Assembly: GCF_000168295.1 (NCBI RefSeq)
Contig: NZ_AAQJ02000001.1
Coordinates: forward strand, 769,001-833,000
DNA: 64,000 nucleotides
Reading direction: 5' to 3'
Source of the DNA: Rickettsiella grylli
GTDB lineage: Bacteria; Pseudomonadota; Gammaproteobacteria; Diplorickettsiales; Diplorickettsiaceae
Under the pieces are notes generated by a model. That model was not told the origin of the DNA, ran no database searches, and worked only from the letters and a program-made list of their open reading frames with translations. The first letter of the stretch is position 1. The number at the start of each line of letters is the position of its first letter. This document shows, piece by piece, positions 1-8,814 of this stretch. Both the position numbers and the translations under genes were made by a program.

Positions 1-1593
1 ATGTAAATCAAGATTACGTGCTAATTGACGACCCGTATTCGGCATAATTTGCATTAAACCTAATGCACCCGCACTGGATTTAGCATTCCACATAAAGGCA
101 CTTTCTTGTCGCATAATCGCCCATACCCACGCTGAATTTAAATGGGTTTTTCGCGCTGCAATGAGAACCGAATGCCGATAAGCAAAAGGAAAACGTAATC
201 GAATATCATTATGAATGTTCGCTTTACGGGCACCCAAAATAGCTAAATCATACCAGCCCCATTGTTTTGCCAATTGGGCAGCCGCTTGACGCGCAGGAAT
301 ACTCAAATTATCCAATGCCCATAACCATTCCTGGCGCGCTTCACCCACAAAACCTAAAGCCAGCAATTCTTTAGCACGCTGCAACCCTAAATTATTAAAT
401 AACGCAACACGATCTCCTTTTATGCAAGACTGTGCAGGGTGATAATTTAAATTCAATCGCCCACTTGCCAGCACGCCATAATAATCAACCTCTTTGGCTA
501 AACGCGTGTAAATAGTCCGCGCTGCATCAAGATGATGCGTTTCTGCTAATGCCCTCGCTCGCCAATAGCGCCAACAGGGTTGCTGTTGTTCTTTCTGCGA
601 TAAATGATTTATCCAATACAGCACATTTTCCCATTGTCCCGTGAGTAAACTATTTCGTATACGCCATTCTCGTAATGTGGTATCCGCATACGCAGGTTTA
701 ATTTTTTTTAACCAGTAATCAGCGTTGTAATCTGCGCGTCTTGCTAAACTAACGGCTAAATCGGCCCATATTTGCTGTTTTTCTGCTTCCTTGAAGGAGT
801 AGATTTGGTTCATTTTAAACCAGTTTTCAGCCAACGCGATGGGATTTTTTTTAGCTAACCGTTTCATTCCAAACAATACGATTTTTCGATCAATCGGATT
901 ATCCACATTGAATTGGTAAGGTTTTATAATGAGTAAAGGATAGCGGTACACGTGATACCAACGTTTCACGTAACGACGCTCAGCGGGAGATAGAAATTGA
1001 GCAATCTCCTGGAAAACGCGTTGATTATTTTTACTCAATGCGTGTTCTAATTTTTGCCAAATTAATTTCGAATTCAAACCGCCTAATTGTTCCCAACGAT
1101 TAAACACTTGACGGCATGCATGTGGCGGGGAATGAAGCTGTAACCAAAGACTTGATATTTTTTTGAAAGCAACGGATGGTTTCTGTTGAGTCGCTAATAA
1201 CGATTGAAGGTAATAACATTGTAAAGAGGTTCCATAACGCGGTTGATAATAATCCATGAAATGATTCCAATCGTGCTTTCGCGCTAAATAAGTTAACCAA
1301 TCTGCACGTAATTTTACCGCTAAGGGTGTATCATGGTAGCTTTTCAAAAAAGCGTCCACTTCGTCGCTATTGACAGAAGACCCTTGTTTTTTTAATTTGA
1401 TAAAAAGTAAGTAGGGATATAAAGGATAATCTTTCAGTTTAACTTTTAAAACTGAGAATTGCTGATACTGTTGATTCATGAGCAATTGTCTTGCTTGCCA
1501 AAATAGTTTTCGTTGCTGTGTTATTTTAGTTTCAGCATCAACGGAGCAAGGTACTAATAATAAACTCAGCAAAAAAACAGTGATTTTTAGCAT
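1..1593 (-). CDS. slt: Soluble lytic murein transglycosylase (C-terminal end outside window)
   Basis: Periplasmic enzyme of the Slt70 type that cleaves peptidoglycan glycan strands to 1,6-anhydro products. The reading frame stays open to the window edge, so the gene is cut by the boundary. The N-terminus MLKITVFLLSLLLVPCSVDA is a clear signal peptide. A long helical, Trp/Tyr/Arg-rich region follows, as in the Slt superhelical U/L domains. Close to the edge lies the catalytic lysozyme-like domain: MRQESAF with the catalytic Glu, then SSAGALGLMQIMPNTG. Two ATGs lie 6 nt apart; I chose the downstream one because an AGG sits 8 nt upstream of it but only 2-3 nt from the first. The gene is divergent from rmuC with only about 30 bp between them, so they probably share a promoter region. 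Confidence 0.93.
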   Translation of the reverse strand, partial: MLKITVFLLSLLLVPCSVDAETKITQQRKLFWQARQLLMNQQYQQFSVLKVKLKDYPLYPYLLFIKLKKQGSSVNSDEVDAFLKSYHDTPLAVKLRADWLTYLARKHDWNHFMDYYQPRYGTSLQCYYLQSLLATQQKPSVAFKKISSLWLQLHSPPHACRQVFNRWEQLGGLNSKLIWQKLEHALSKNNQRVFQEIAQFLSPAERRYVKRWYHVYRYPLLIIKPYQFNVDNPIDRKIVLFGMKRLAKKNPIALAENWFKMNQIYSFKEAEKQQIWADLAVSLARRADYNADYWLKKIKPAYADTTLREWRIRNSLLTGQWENVLYWINHLSQKEQQQPCWRYWRARALAETHHLDAARTIYTRLAKEVDYYGVLASGRLNLNYHPAQSCIKGDRVALFNNLGLQRAKELLALGFVGEARQEWLWALDNLSIPARQAAAQLAKQWGWYDLAILGARKANIHNDIRLRFPFAYRHSVLIAARKTHLNSAWVWAIMRQESAFMWNAKSSAGALGLMQIMPNTGRQLARNLDLH

Positions 1594-1622
1594 TTCCATA
1601 ACCTATTCAAACGTAGGAAAGA

Positions 1623-2822
1623 ATGATGCCTCTTTATTTTATATATATCACTTTAGCGTTGCTTACCAGCTTGGTCGGTTTTATGCTCTTGCATTTTTAC
1701 AAATTAGAACGACAACATGACAAATTAACTCAAATGGAAAGTCGTTGGATAGATATCAACCGTTTACTCAATCAATTGCACGATGCGCGTGTTCTTGATC
1801 AGCGTCATGCTGCTGCGAATAAGGAGCAACTATTATTTGAACTGAATACTTATCGACAAGAATTTGATCGACATCAATTAAATAGCTTAAAATTATTACA
1901 AGATAGCTTGCAACACGGTTTGCAACAGATCGGTCAACGTATGGATAAATTAACGGAAAATACACAAGAAAAACTACTACTGATTAGCGGTCAAGTTGAA
2001 AAACGTCTATTTGATGGTTTTGCACAAACCACTGCCACATTTGCAGATGTCGTTAAGCGGCTGTCGTTAATTGATGAAGCACAAAAACGCATTACGGAAC
2101 TTTCGAGTAACGTGGTGAGTTTGCAGCATATTCTCGCTGACAAACGTTCTCGTGGTGTTTTTGGTGAAATACAGCTTCATGCTTTAATCGAAAATGCATT
2201 ACCTGCTAAAAATTATAGCTTGCAACATACGTTAAGCAATGGTAAACGAGTCGATTGTCTATTATTGTTGCCCGAACCAACCGGTAGTATTGCCATCGAT
2301 GCTAAATTTCCATTAGAAGGTTTTCGAAAATTAACCGAAATAGAGCTATCGAAAAATGAACAACGCGCAGCAGCAGCGCAGTTTCGTCAAGATATTCGCC
2401 ATCATATCCATGCAGTAGCCAGTAAATATATTGTTCCCGGTGAAACGGCAGAAAGCGCGTTGTTATTTATTCCTGCTGAAGCTGTTTTTGCTGAAATTCA
2501 CGCTCATTATTACGATTTAGTGGAAGAAGCACAACGCCATCGCGTCTGGTTAGTCTCACCCACAACGATGATGGCCGTGCTCACCACCACATGTGCTATT
2601 TTAAAAGATGCAGCAACCCGTGAACAAATCCATTTAATTCAAGAACACCTTGGCGTTTTAGCAAAAGATTTTTCACGATTTAAACAACGGATGGATCATT
2701 TATTTCGTCATATTCAAAAAGCGTATACCGATATCCAAGAGGCTAAAACTTCTGCAGATAAAATCACTTCTCGGTTTGAAAAAATAGAAAAAGTAGAGCT
2801 CAGCACTGATTTATTACAATGA
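1623..2822 (+). CDS. rmuC: DNA recombination protein RmuC
   Basis: RmuC-family protein (399 aa), linked in E. coli to limiting rearrangements at inverted repeats and predicted to carry a restriction-nuclease-like fold. An N-terminal membrane anchor (residues 2-24) is followed by a long coiled coil (about 30-180). The conserved core begins at RGVFGEIQLHALIENALP and continues through GKRVDCLLLLPEP and IAIDAKFPLEGF, where the acidic residues and Lys form the presumed active site. VWLVSPTTMMAVL near the C-terminus is also typical. Two tandem ATGs open the frame behind AGGAAAGA, and the second may be used. The next gene converges from the other strand, separated by a hairpin. Confidence 0.93.
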   Translation: MMPLYFIYITLALLTSLVGFMLLHFYKLERQHDKLTQMESRWIDINRLLNQLHDARVLDQRHAAANKEQLLFELNTYRQEFDRHQLNSLKLLQDSLQHGLQQIGQRMDKLTENTQEKLLLISGQVEKRLFDGFAQTTATFADVVKRLSLIDEAQKRITELSSNVVSLQHILADKRSRGVFGEIQLHALIENALPAKNYSLQHTLSNGKRVDCLLLLPEPTGSIAIDAKFPLEGFRKLTEIELSKNEQRAAAAQFRQDIRHHIHAVASKYIVPGETAESALLFIPAEAVFAEIHAHYYDLVEEAQRHRVWLVSPTTMMAVLTTTCAILKDAATREQIHLIQEHLGVLAKDFSRFKQRMDHLFRHIQKAYTDIQEAKTSADKITSRFEKIEKVELSTDLLQ

Positions 2823-2911
2823 TGTGTGTTGGGGTTCTTAATTGGTTATGGGATAAAATTTATATTTAAATTAAAAAAAATAACGACATTAAAAGCCAAA
2901 ACGTAAACGGA

Positions 2912-2930
2912 CCCCCGTACAAGACGGGGG
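2912..2930. terminator. GC-rich hairpin between convergent genes
   Basis: Perfect 7-bp stem CCCCCGT/ACGGGGG with a 5-nt loop (acaag). It lies between the ends of the convergent rmuC and DUF378 genes. On the minus strand it is followed by T-rich sequence. It probably acts as a bidirectional intrinsic terminator, though no uninterrupted U-run directly abuts the stem. Confidence 0.5.
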
Positions 2931-2948
2931 CGTCTGAGTCACAAAAAT

Positions 2949-3173
2949 TTAAGGTACTGAAACATGCTTTTTGCAACAACTAATAGCACGCACAAGCACA
3001 TAGATAGCACTTAACCCGACGATAATATAAATAATTCTTGCAATAGGGCTATAGTCTCCAAAGATACCGGTAATTAAATCAAAATGGAATAAACCGACTA
3101 AACCCCAGTTTAAACCACCGATAAATAAGATAATTAATGCAATCCAGTCTAAAACGCTTGGACTTTTGAACAT
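2949..3173 (-). CDS. DUF378 family small membrane protein
   Basis: 74-residue inner-membrane protein of the DUF378 (YuzA-like) family; function unknown. It matches the family pattern closely: DWIALIILFIGGLNWGLVGL forms the first membrane helix and ARIIYIIVGLSAIYVLV the second, joined by a short loop with FDLITGIFG. It has a short Cys-rich cytoplasmic tail (SCCKK). A strong Shine-Dalgarno (AGGAGT) lies 5-6 nt before the ATG. It is followed by a hairpin and preceded by a universal stress protein gene in the same direction about 145 bp upstream, so it may be a stress-associated membrane protein; that link is only positional. Confidence 0.85.
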   Translation of the reverse strand: MFKSPSVLDWIALIILFIGGLNWGLVGLFHFDLITGIFGDYSPIARIIYIIVGLSAIYVLVRAISCCKKHVSVP

Positions 3174-3318
3174 AAATACTCCTTTATTTAAGCAAGTGAA
3201 ATCACATACTGCAGTAAACGTTTTATTTTTGGCTCATTTTTTCAGCAATACTCCCTTACTGTAGCTCAAAAATTTAAGATAAACAAATTCTGCCATCGGG
3301 TAGAAAACATAACGGATT

Positions 3319-3765
3319 TTACGCTTTTAATTCAGGTATTTTTACCACTAACGCGTCACATGATAAATGATGAATAACCGCACTGGCCGTCGAACCAAAT
3401 AAAATACCAATACCATGTCGTCCATGGCTACCAATAATAATTAAATCCGTTTTTAATTCTTTCATCTTATCGAGTATAACAATTTTAGGTGATCCCACTT
3501 CGACATATTGTTGCTTAACCGATATATCAAATTTTTTTGAAACGTCTGCTAATTGTTTTTTTGCTTCTGAAAGCATTTCACCTTCTAAGTCAATCACTGC
3601 AGGATAGGCTTGTGCAACGCCATAGGCATTAATATGCTCCACAGCATGAATCACTGATAGTCGGCCCTGCCCTTCCTTCACGAAAGCATGCGCGCGTTTT
3701 AATATAATTTCGTCACAGGTTGGATGCAAATCTATTGCAACTAAGATATTTTTGTAAATAGACAT
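3319..3765 (-). CDS. Universal stress protein (UspA family)
   Basis: Single-domain cytoplasmic Usp protein of 148 aa with the alpha/beta nucleotide-binding fold. It starts with the typical first strand YKNILVAIDLH. The C-terminal ATP-loop signature is visible as IIGSHGRHGIGILFGST followed by the last strand CDALVVKIP. The Gly-rich loop implies a nucleotide-binding member rather than the E. coli UspA type that lacks it. The Shine-Dalgarno (GGAG) is visible just upstream of the ATG. I cannot assign a specific Usp subgroup from sequence alone. Confidence 0.92.
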   Translation of the reverse strand: MSIYKNILVAIDLHPTCDEIILKRAHAFVKEGQGRLSVIHAVEHINAYGVAQAYPAVIDLEGEMLSEAKKQLADVSKKFDISVKQQYVEVGSPKIVILDKMKELKTDLIIIGSHGRHGIGILFGSTASAVIHHLSCDALVVKIPELKA

Positions 3766-3890
3766 TGTTTTATCTCCTCATTTTTAAACAACAGCGTTAT
3801 TCCATTTTATCCTACACTAAGCACGAAAAGATAAACAACAATGATAGGGATAGACGTTCAATTTTAATCCAACAAAATCCAAAATCCTTT

Positions 3891-3967
3891 TGGTCGGGGC
3901 GACTGGATTTGAACCAGCGACCACCTACACCCCATGCAGGTGCGCTACCAGGCTGCGCTACGCCCCG
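3891..3967 (-). tRNA. tRNA-Pro (anticodon GGG)
   Basis: The minus strand folds as a full cloverleaf: acceptor CGGGGCG/CGCCCCG, D-arm TAGCGCAGCCTGGTAGCG, anticodon loop ATGGGGT with anticodon GGG, and T-arm GCTGGTTCAAATCCAGT. The 3' CCA is encoded. It lies downstream of pheST-ihfA on the same strand with no obvious terminator between, so it may be co-transcribed. Confidence 0.97.
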
Positions 3968-4044
3968 AAGATCGCACATTGTAATGTCAATGGTGCTGAC
4001 TTGGCAACTCTCCATTAACCTAACCCGTTACTTATAAACGAAAA

Positions 4045-4353
4045 TTACATAAAATTTTTAAATTTTTGTTTCTTTAATTTCATTTTTAATTTTTGGCTGG
4101 CTTGAAACAAAACAACATTTCGTGAAGATACTTGTGTAGTGACACCCGTTTGGGGATTCCGGCCCGGCCGTTCTTTCTTCAGACGTCTGCGAAAACGACC
4201 TAAGCCAGAAATTTTCACGGATTCCCCCTGCTCTAAAGCGAACATAATCTGCTCAAAAAAAGCATCGACCAACTTGTTTGCGACAAGGCGGCTCAAACTG
4301 GATTCTTGTTGTCTTAAACTGTGAATTAAATCAGCTTTGGTTAACACGGTCAT
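4045..4353 (-). CDS. ihfA: Integration host factor subunit alpha
   Basis: DNA-bending nucleoid protein of the HU/IHF family (102 aa). The N-terminal helices (LTKADLIHSLRQQ) and the dimer core (VDAFFEQIMFALEQGE) are followed by the beta-arm with RPGRNPQTG, whose Pro intercalates into DNA. Position 7 nt behind pheT, exactly as in E. coli and Legionella, identifies it as the alpha subunit rather than HU or IhfB. The C-terminal tail is unusually Lys-rich (KLKMKLKKQKFKNFM). It likely heterodimerises with an IhfB encoded elsewhere. Confidence 0.93.
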   Translation of the reverse strand: MTVLTKADLIHSLRQQESSLSRLVANKLVDAFFEQIMFALEQGESVKISGLGRFRRRLKKERPGRNPQTGVTTQVSSRNVVLFQASQKLKMKLKKQKFKNFM

Positions 4354-4360
4354 AATCCAT

Positions 4361-6730
4361 CTATTCCCTTAATTGAACGGTAAAGTTATTTTTTAAATCG
4401 CTAATAACCACTTTCATTAAATGATCCACTTCAGCATCAGTCAACGTCCGTGTAGGATGTTGCCAACATAACGCCAAGGCGAGGCTACGTTTTTCTGATT
4501 CTTGCTCGTTAACATAAACGTCAAAGAAAAATGATCGATACAGATATGGGCCTGCATGCTGGTTTACGGACTGCAAAATAGTTTGGGCAGCGTATTTTTT
4601 ATCAACCCAAAATGAGATATCCCGTCTGACCATGGGAAATTTCGAATAGGATTTAAAATGTGGTAACGGCCGTTCAGTGATTGCTGAAATCTCAAGTTCA
4701 ATGCAAAAAAGAGGTCCAGTGAGATGTAGTTCTGTGATAAGTCGAGGATGTAATGCACCAAAATAACCCACCACCTCATCATCCACGTGTAAATTGCACG
4801 ATAGTCCAGGATGTAATGCGGGGTGCGTTCCGGGCATAAAATGGATATTCTTTTTAGCAAGGCTTGCCAGCGCTTCTACATCGGATTTAACGGTAAAAAA
4901 ATCTAAAGGGGTATTTGCAACACCCCATTGTTCGGGTAATTGTTGACCACTTGCAACCGTCGCTAAATATTCCTTTTGTACAAGCGTCCCTTCGTGATAA
5001 TAAAAACAAAGACCCGTTTCAAATAAACGAACACGAGAGTGTTGGCGTTGCTGATTATAACGCAACGTATTCAGCAACCCTGGCCACAAACTTGACCGCA
5101 TAGCAGCAAACTCATTGGACAGTGGATTCAATAAGTTTAACGTCTCTTTTTGGGGGGTTAAAATTTTTTGTAGCCTGCTTGCTGTAAAACTATAATTGAT
5201 CACTTCATGATACGCTCTATCAATCAATAGGTCATGGATGCGTGTTCGTGAAAGTTGGGTTTCTGGTTCTACATGAAATTTTAAAGAACTATTCGGCAAT
5301 GTGACTGGGATTCGTTGATAACCATGGATACGTGCGAGTTCTTCAAGAAAATCAACTTCAAGTGAAAGATCAAAACGCCACGTCGGCGGTATTAACTGCC
5401 ATGTTTGGCCGTCAATCGATTGAATTTTAATTCCTAAGCGATTAAAAATCGCTTTTATTTTTTCTTCATTTAACGAAAGTCCTATTCGTTTTTTCAATTG
5501 CGTTGGATGAAATTTTATCGCTTCTATGGATTTGATAGGTGATTTGACGTGCACACGTGGTCCTATTTCTCCTCCCACTATTTCACTTATCAATTGCGTC
5601 GCGCGTTCTAAAGCAGGCAAAGTCATTGCTGGATCAACACCGCGTTCAAAACGATACGCTGAATCCGTATTCAACCCATAATATCGCGCTCGTCCAGCTA
5701 GACTCTCCGGCGTAAAAAAAGCACTTTCCAAAAAAACATGCTGAGTTTCTGAAGTCACGGCTGAATCGGCTGCTCCCATGATTCCTGCAAGGGCTAGAAT
5801 TTTACGCTTATCTGCAATAACGATACTTTTGGAATCTAAACGAACTGTTTTACCATCTAATAAATGGACTGACTCTTCCGATTGCGCATAACGCACACAC
5901 ACTTCGTCGTTTATGTGTGTTAAATCAAATGCATGTAATGGCTGCCCCAGCTCTAACATCACATAATTGGTGACATCCACGACGGGATGAATTCGTCGTA
6001 TACCACTACGACGTAAACGTTCTTGCATCCATAACGGTGTTTGGGCTTGTGAATGGATGTTACGAATTATTCTCCCCGAATAATGGAGACACGCGTGTGT
6101 GGCCATGACGTTGAGCGGCATTTTATCCTTTATTACAACAGACTGTTCAGCAATAGGCAGTCTTACCATGGGTTGTTGCGTCATGGCCGATATATCCCGT
6201 GCTAACCCTTGGACACTTAAACAATCACCACGATTTGGTGTTAAATGAATATCCAAAATATAATCATTTAATTGTAAATAATCATAAATCGCTTGACCCA
6301 GTGGCGCATCGCTGGCTAATTCTAAAATTCCATCATCGGTCGATACCTCTTCAAGTCCGAGTTCATGACTTGAACAAAGCATACCCTGTGAAATAACCCC
6401 TCGAATAGTTGTTTCTTTTATTGATTTATTCGGTGGTAAATGAGCGCCTATTTGAGCAACAGCGACTTTTAACCCTGCTCGACAATTTTTAGCGCCGCAC
6501 ACAATGTGCAATATCTTAGCGCCTATATCCACCTCACATACTTGCAAACGCGAAGCATTCGGATGGGGTAATGTGCTGACGATGAGACCCACCACAACAT
6601 GACTCAATGATCCAGCAACGGGATGGACGGCGGCAACCTCTAAACCGGCCAAGGTCATTTGTTCAGTCAATTGTTGAGTACTTAGCGCAGGATTTACCCA
6701 TGCCCGTAACCAATGTTCACTCAATTTCAT
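4361..6730 (-). CDS. pheT: Phenylalanine-tRNA ligase beta subunit
   Basis: Beta chain of the (alpha-beta)2 phenylalanyl-tRNA synthetase, 789 aa (E. coli 795). N-terminal MKLSEHWLRAWVNP is followed by the EMAP/tRNA-binding OB domain (about 40-150, with VVGLIVSTLPHPNASRLQVC). The B3/B4 editing region includes HPVVDVTNYVMLELGQPLHA, and the B5 domain contains a helical HPTQLKKRIGLSLNEEKI. The C-terminal FDX-ACB anticodon-binding domain includes FPMVRRDISFWVD and RTLTDAEVDHL. It starts 1 nt after the pheS stop, so translation is likely coupled. Confidence 0.97.
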   Translation of the reverse strand: MKLSEHWLRAWVNPALSTQQLTEQMTLAGLEVAAVHPVAGSLSHVVVGLIVSTLPHPNASRLQVCEVDIGAKILHIVCGAKNCRAGLKVAVAQIGAHLPPNKSIKETTIRGVISQGMLCSSHELGLEEVSTDDGILELASDAPLGQAIYDYLQLNDYILDIHLTPNRGDCLSVQGLARDISAMTQQPMVRLPIAEQSVVIKDKMPLNVMATHACLHYSGRIIRNIHSQAQTPLWMQERLRRSGIRRIHPVVDVTNYVMLELGQPLHAFDLTHINDEVCVRYAQSEESVHLLDGKTVRLDSKSIVIADKRKILALAGIMGAADSAVTSETQHVFLESAFFTPESLAGRARYYGLNTDSAYRFERGVDPAMTLPALERATQLISEIVGGEIGPRVHVKSPIKSIEAIKFHPTQLKKRIGLSLNEEKIKAIFNRLGIKIQSIDGQTWQLIPPTWRFDLSLEVDFLEELARIHGYQRIPVTLPNSSLKFHVEPETQLSRTRIHDLLIDRAYHEVINYSFTASRLQKILTPQKETLNLLNPLSNEFAAMRSSLWPGLLNTLRYNQQRQHSRVRLFETGLCFYYHEGTLVQKEYLATVASGQQLPEQWGVANTPLDFFTVKSDVEALASLAKKNIHFMPGTHPALHPGLSCNLHVDDEVVGYFGALHPRLITELHLTGPLFCIELEISAITERPLPHFKSYSKFPMVRRDISFWVDKKYAAQTILQSVNQHAGPYLYRSFFFDVYVNEQESEKRSLALALCWQHPTRTLTDAEVDHLMKVVISDLKNNFTVQLRE

Positions 6731-6731
6731 A

Positions 6732-7757
6732 TTAAAATTGCTCTAAAAAGCGTAAATCATTTTCAAACATCAAACGCAAATCTGGAATCTGGTAACGTAA
6801 TAAGGCCAAGCGATCAATACCCATCCCGAATGCATAACCTTGACAGTTATCGGGCTGCAAACCCATTTTTGTTAATACATGAGGATGCACCAACCCGCAA
6901 CCAAGGATTTCTAGCCATCCTGTTTGACTACACACACGACAGCCTTCGCCACCGCACATCACACAGTGAATATCCACTTCAGCAGAAGGTTCTGTAAATG
7001 GGAAATAAGCCGCACGAAAGCGAATCGCAAGATCATTTTTTTCAAAAAATTGCTGTAAAAATTGGGTTAATAATCCTTTAAGCTCAGAAAAATTTGCAGT
7101 TTCATCGATAAGTAAACCCTCAACTTGATGAAACATCGGTGTATGGGTCACATCAGAATCACAACGATAAACACGACCGGGCGCTATCATTTTTACAGGG
7201 AGCTTTGCCTGTTGATTTTGCATCGCCCGTATTTGAACGGGAGAGGTATGCGTGCGTAACAATAAGCCATTGGGAAAATAAAATGTATCATGCAACGCAC
7301 GCGCGGGGTGATTGCTTGGAATATTTAATGCTTCAAAATTATAATAGTCGTCTTCTATTTCAGGACCTTCCGTTACAGTAAATCCGATTCCCTTGAAAAA
7401 ACGTTCAATCCTCTCGCGAGTCCGTGTCACAGGATGTAAGCTGCCCATCGATTGACCACGACCTGCTAACGTTACATCCACTTTTTCGCGCATCAATTGT
7501 GCATTGATTTCTTGGTTTATTAATAATTCATTTTGCGCTTTCAGCAAGGCTTCTATTCGTTGTTTTGCTTGGTTAATGGCTTGACCGACTTTAGGTTTTT
7601 CAGCGACGGGTAATTGCGCTAATCTTTTAAGATGCTCATTTAAAACGCTTTTTTTACCTAAAAGTGAACTTCGCAATTGCTCTAATTCAAATGATCGCTT
7701 CGCTTGAGCAATGGATTGTTCTGCTTTTTCAATAAGTTGTTGTAAATCATCTCTCAT
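6732..7757 (-). CDS. pheS: Phenylalanine-tRNA ligase alpha subunit
   Basis: Catalytic alpha chain of phenylalanyl-tRNA synthetase (341 aa; E. coli 327). An N-terminal coiled coil (residues 1-90) contacts tRNA. The class II catalytic core includes [34 protein letters not shown], the motif-2 region [20 protein letters not shown], and the motif-3 segment [20 protein letters not shown]. Two Cys pairs ([12 protein letters not shown]) form a possible zinc knuckle insertion, seen in several bacterial PheS. It is the first gene of pheS-pheT-ihfA here; infC-rpmI-rplT, which precede it in E. coli, are not adjacent. Confidence 0.97.
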   Translation of the reverse strand: MRDDLQQLIEKAEQSIAQAKRSFELEQLRSSLLGKKSVLNEHLKRLAQLPVAEKPKVGQAINQAKQRIEALLKAQNELLINQEINAQLMREKVDVTLAGRGQSMGSLHPVTRTRERIERFFKGIGFTVTEGPEIEDDYYNFEALNIPSNHPARALHDTFYFPNGLLLRTHTSPVQIRAMQNQQAKLPVKMIAPGRVYRCDSDVTHTPMFHQVEGLLIDETANFSELKGLLTQFLQQFFEKNDLAIRFRAAYFPFTEPSAEVDIHCVMCGGEGCRVCSQTGWLEILGCGLVHPHVLTKMGLQPDNCQGYAFGMGIDRLALLRYQIPDLRLMFENDLRFLEQF

Positions 7758-7812
7758 AATGCGTTAACCTTTTCTCTTGAATGTGATAGAACGATCCTTC
7801 ATCCTCATCCTG

Positions 7813-8004
7813 TTATTCACTTAATCGGTCATATTCTTCTAATGATATCTTTCTTGCTTCGTGCGCTAACATCACAGGAATTTCATCTCGAATAGGGTAA
7901 GCTAAACGATCAAAACGACAAATAAGCTCTTGTGCTGATTTTTCATAAACAAGACTTGCTTTACATAATGGGCAAACAAGTATACTAAGCAAATATTTAT
8001 CCAT
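7813..8004 (-). CDS. Trm112 family protein (YcaR-like)
   Basis: 63-residue protein of the Trm112/UPF0434 (YcaR) family. It matches the family over its whole length: [20 protein letters not shown], then [20 protein letters not shown]. Only the first Cys pair (CPLC) is intact as a knuckle, with another Cys in ELICR. In eukaryotes Trm112 activates methyltransferases; the bacterial role is not settled. Its ATG lies inside the 3' end of tsaB (8-nt overlap), so the pair is translationally coupled. Confidence 0.88.
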   Translation of the reverse strand: MDKYLLSILVCPLCKASLVYEKSAQELICRFDRLAYPIRDEIPVMLAHEARKISLEEYDRLSE

Positions 8005-8695
8005 CGAAACCTCGTTGTTGAGCCACTGTTTCTCTTAAATAAGTCGGTAATGCTTCACCCGCTGTTACCGTTTCGCCCTGATGGTAGGCGTGGGTTGCCA
8101 GTATGGCAGCATCATACGCCCTAGGATAGCGTTGTGGGTACCATTGCTGCAACCGGTTATTGAATTGTTTTTTAAACAATGCATGATAGCGATCCCAGCC
8201 ACTTCCTACACCGACAAAGTCTGTTAAATCGGTATGGGCTTCTTGAGGTAAGCCTAATTGTTCAGATCCACTGGCCTGCATAAGGGATGTTTCAGGATTT
8301 AACCGATAGGATGCAAAAAAAACTTCCTGTAAATGGGCATCAATGGCTGCAAACACTTGTTTCGCTTGTTTTTCCCGATAAGTGCCTTGTGCCAAACAAT
8401 GCAAACTGGACACTAAAACCACCGGTAAATCCGCGGAAAAAGCACTGGCTTGAATAATACTTGCGGCAAGACGTATGCCTGTAAAACTCCCTGGCCCTCG
8501 CGTAAACGCTAATGCATCGAGATCATTGAGTTTAAGGGACGCCTCCTCGAGCAAAGATTGCATCATGGGTAAAATCAGTTGTGTATGTGTGCGCGCTGCA
8601 AATCGATAACGTTCCTCTACCCTGCCCTGACACATCAATGCGGCTGAACACGCTTCTGTAGAGGTATCAATCGCTAATAAAGTGATGGATTTCAT
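7997..8695 (-). CDS. tsaB: tRNA threonylcarbamoyladenosine biosynthesis protein TsaB
   Basis: ASKHA-fold partner of TsaD and TsaE needed for the universal t6A37 tRNA modification. [15 protein letters not shown] is the N-terminal phosphate-1-like strand. [15 protein letters not shown] and the signature [18 protein letters not shown] match TsaB (E. coli YeaZ). I placed the start at the internal ATG giving [12 protein letters not shown], since a GGAT lies 10-11 nt upstream and the alignment with the family begins there. An in-frame ATG 15 nt further upstream (MDEIK) is possible. It overlaps the Trm112-like gene. Confidence 0.92.
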   Translation of the reverse strand: MKSITLLAIDTSTEACSAALMCQGRVEERYRFAARTHTQLILPMMQSLLEEASLKLNDLDALAFTRGPGSFTGIRLAASIIQASAFSADLPVVLVSSLHCLAQGTYREKQAKQVFAAIDAHLQEVFFASYRLNPETSLMQASGSEQLGLPQEAHTDLTDFVGVGSGWDRYHALFKKQFNNRLQQWYPQRYPRAYDAAILATHAYHQGETVTAGEALPTYLRETVAQQRGFDG

Positions 8696-8814
8696 TTTAA
8701 TTTCATCCAAATATATTATTTTTCTAATAGATTTTGATCAATTTTTTCGGTCGGCTCAACATCCTTGAGTTATTTATTTCTAGCAAGTACAGCATTGTAT
8801 TATTTTTCAAAAAC

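Noticed and set aside
3812-4015. 67-residue open frame over tRNA-Pro
   Set aside because: Its codons translate the tRNA (the GRWFKSSRPD pattern typical of tRNA read as protein); no ribosome site and no family.
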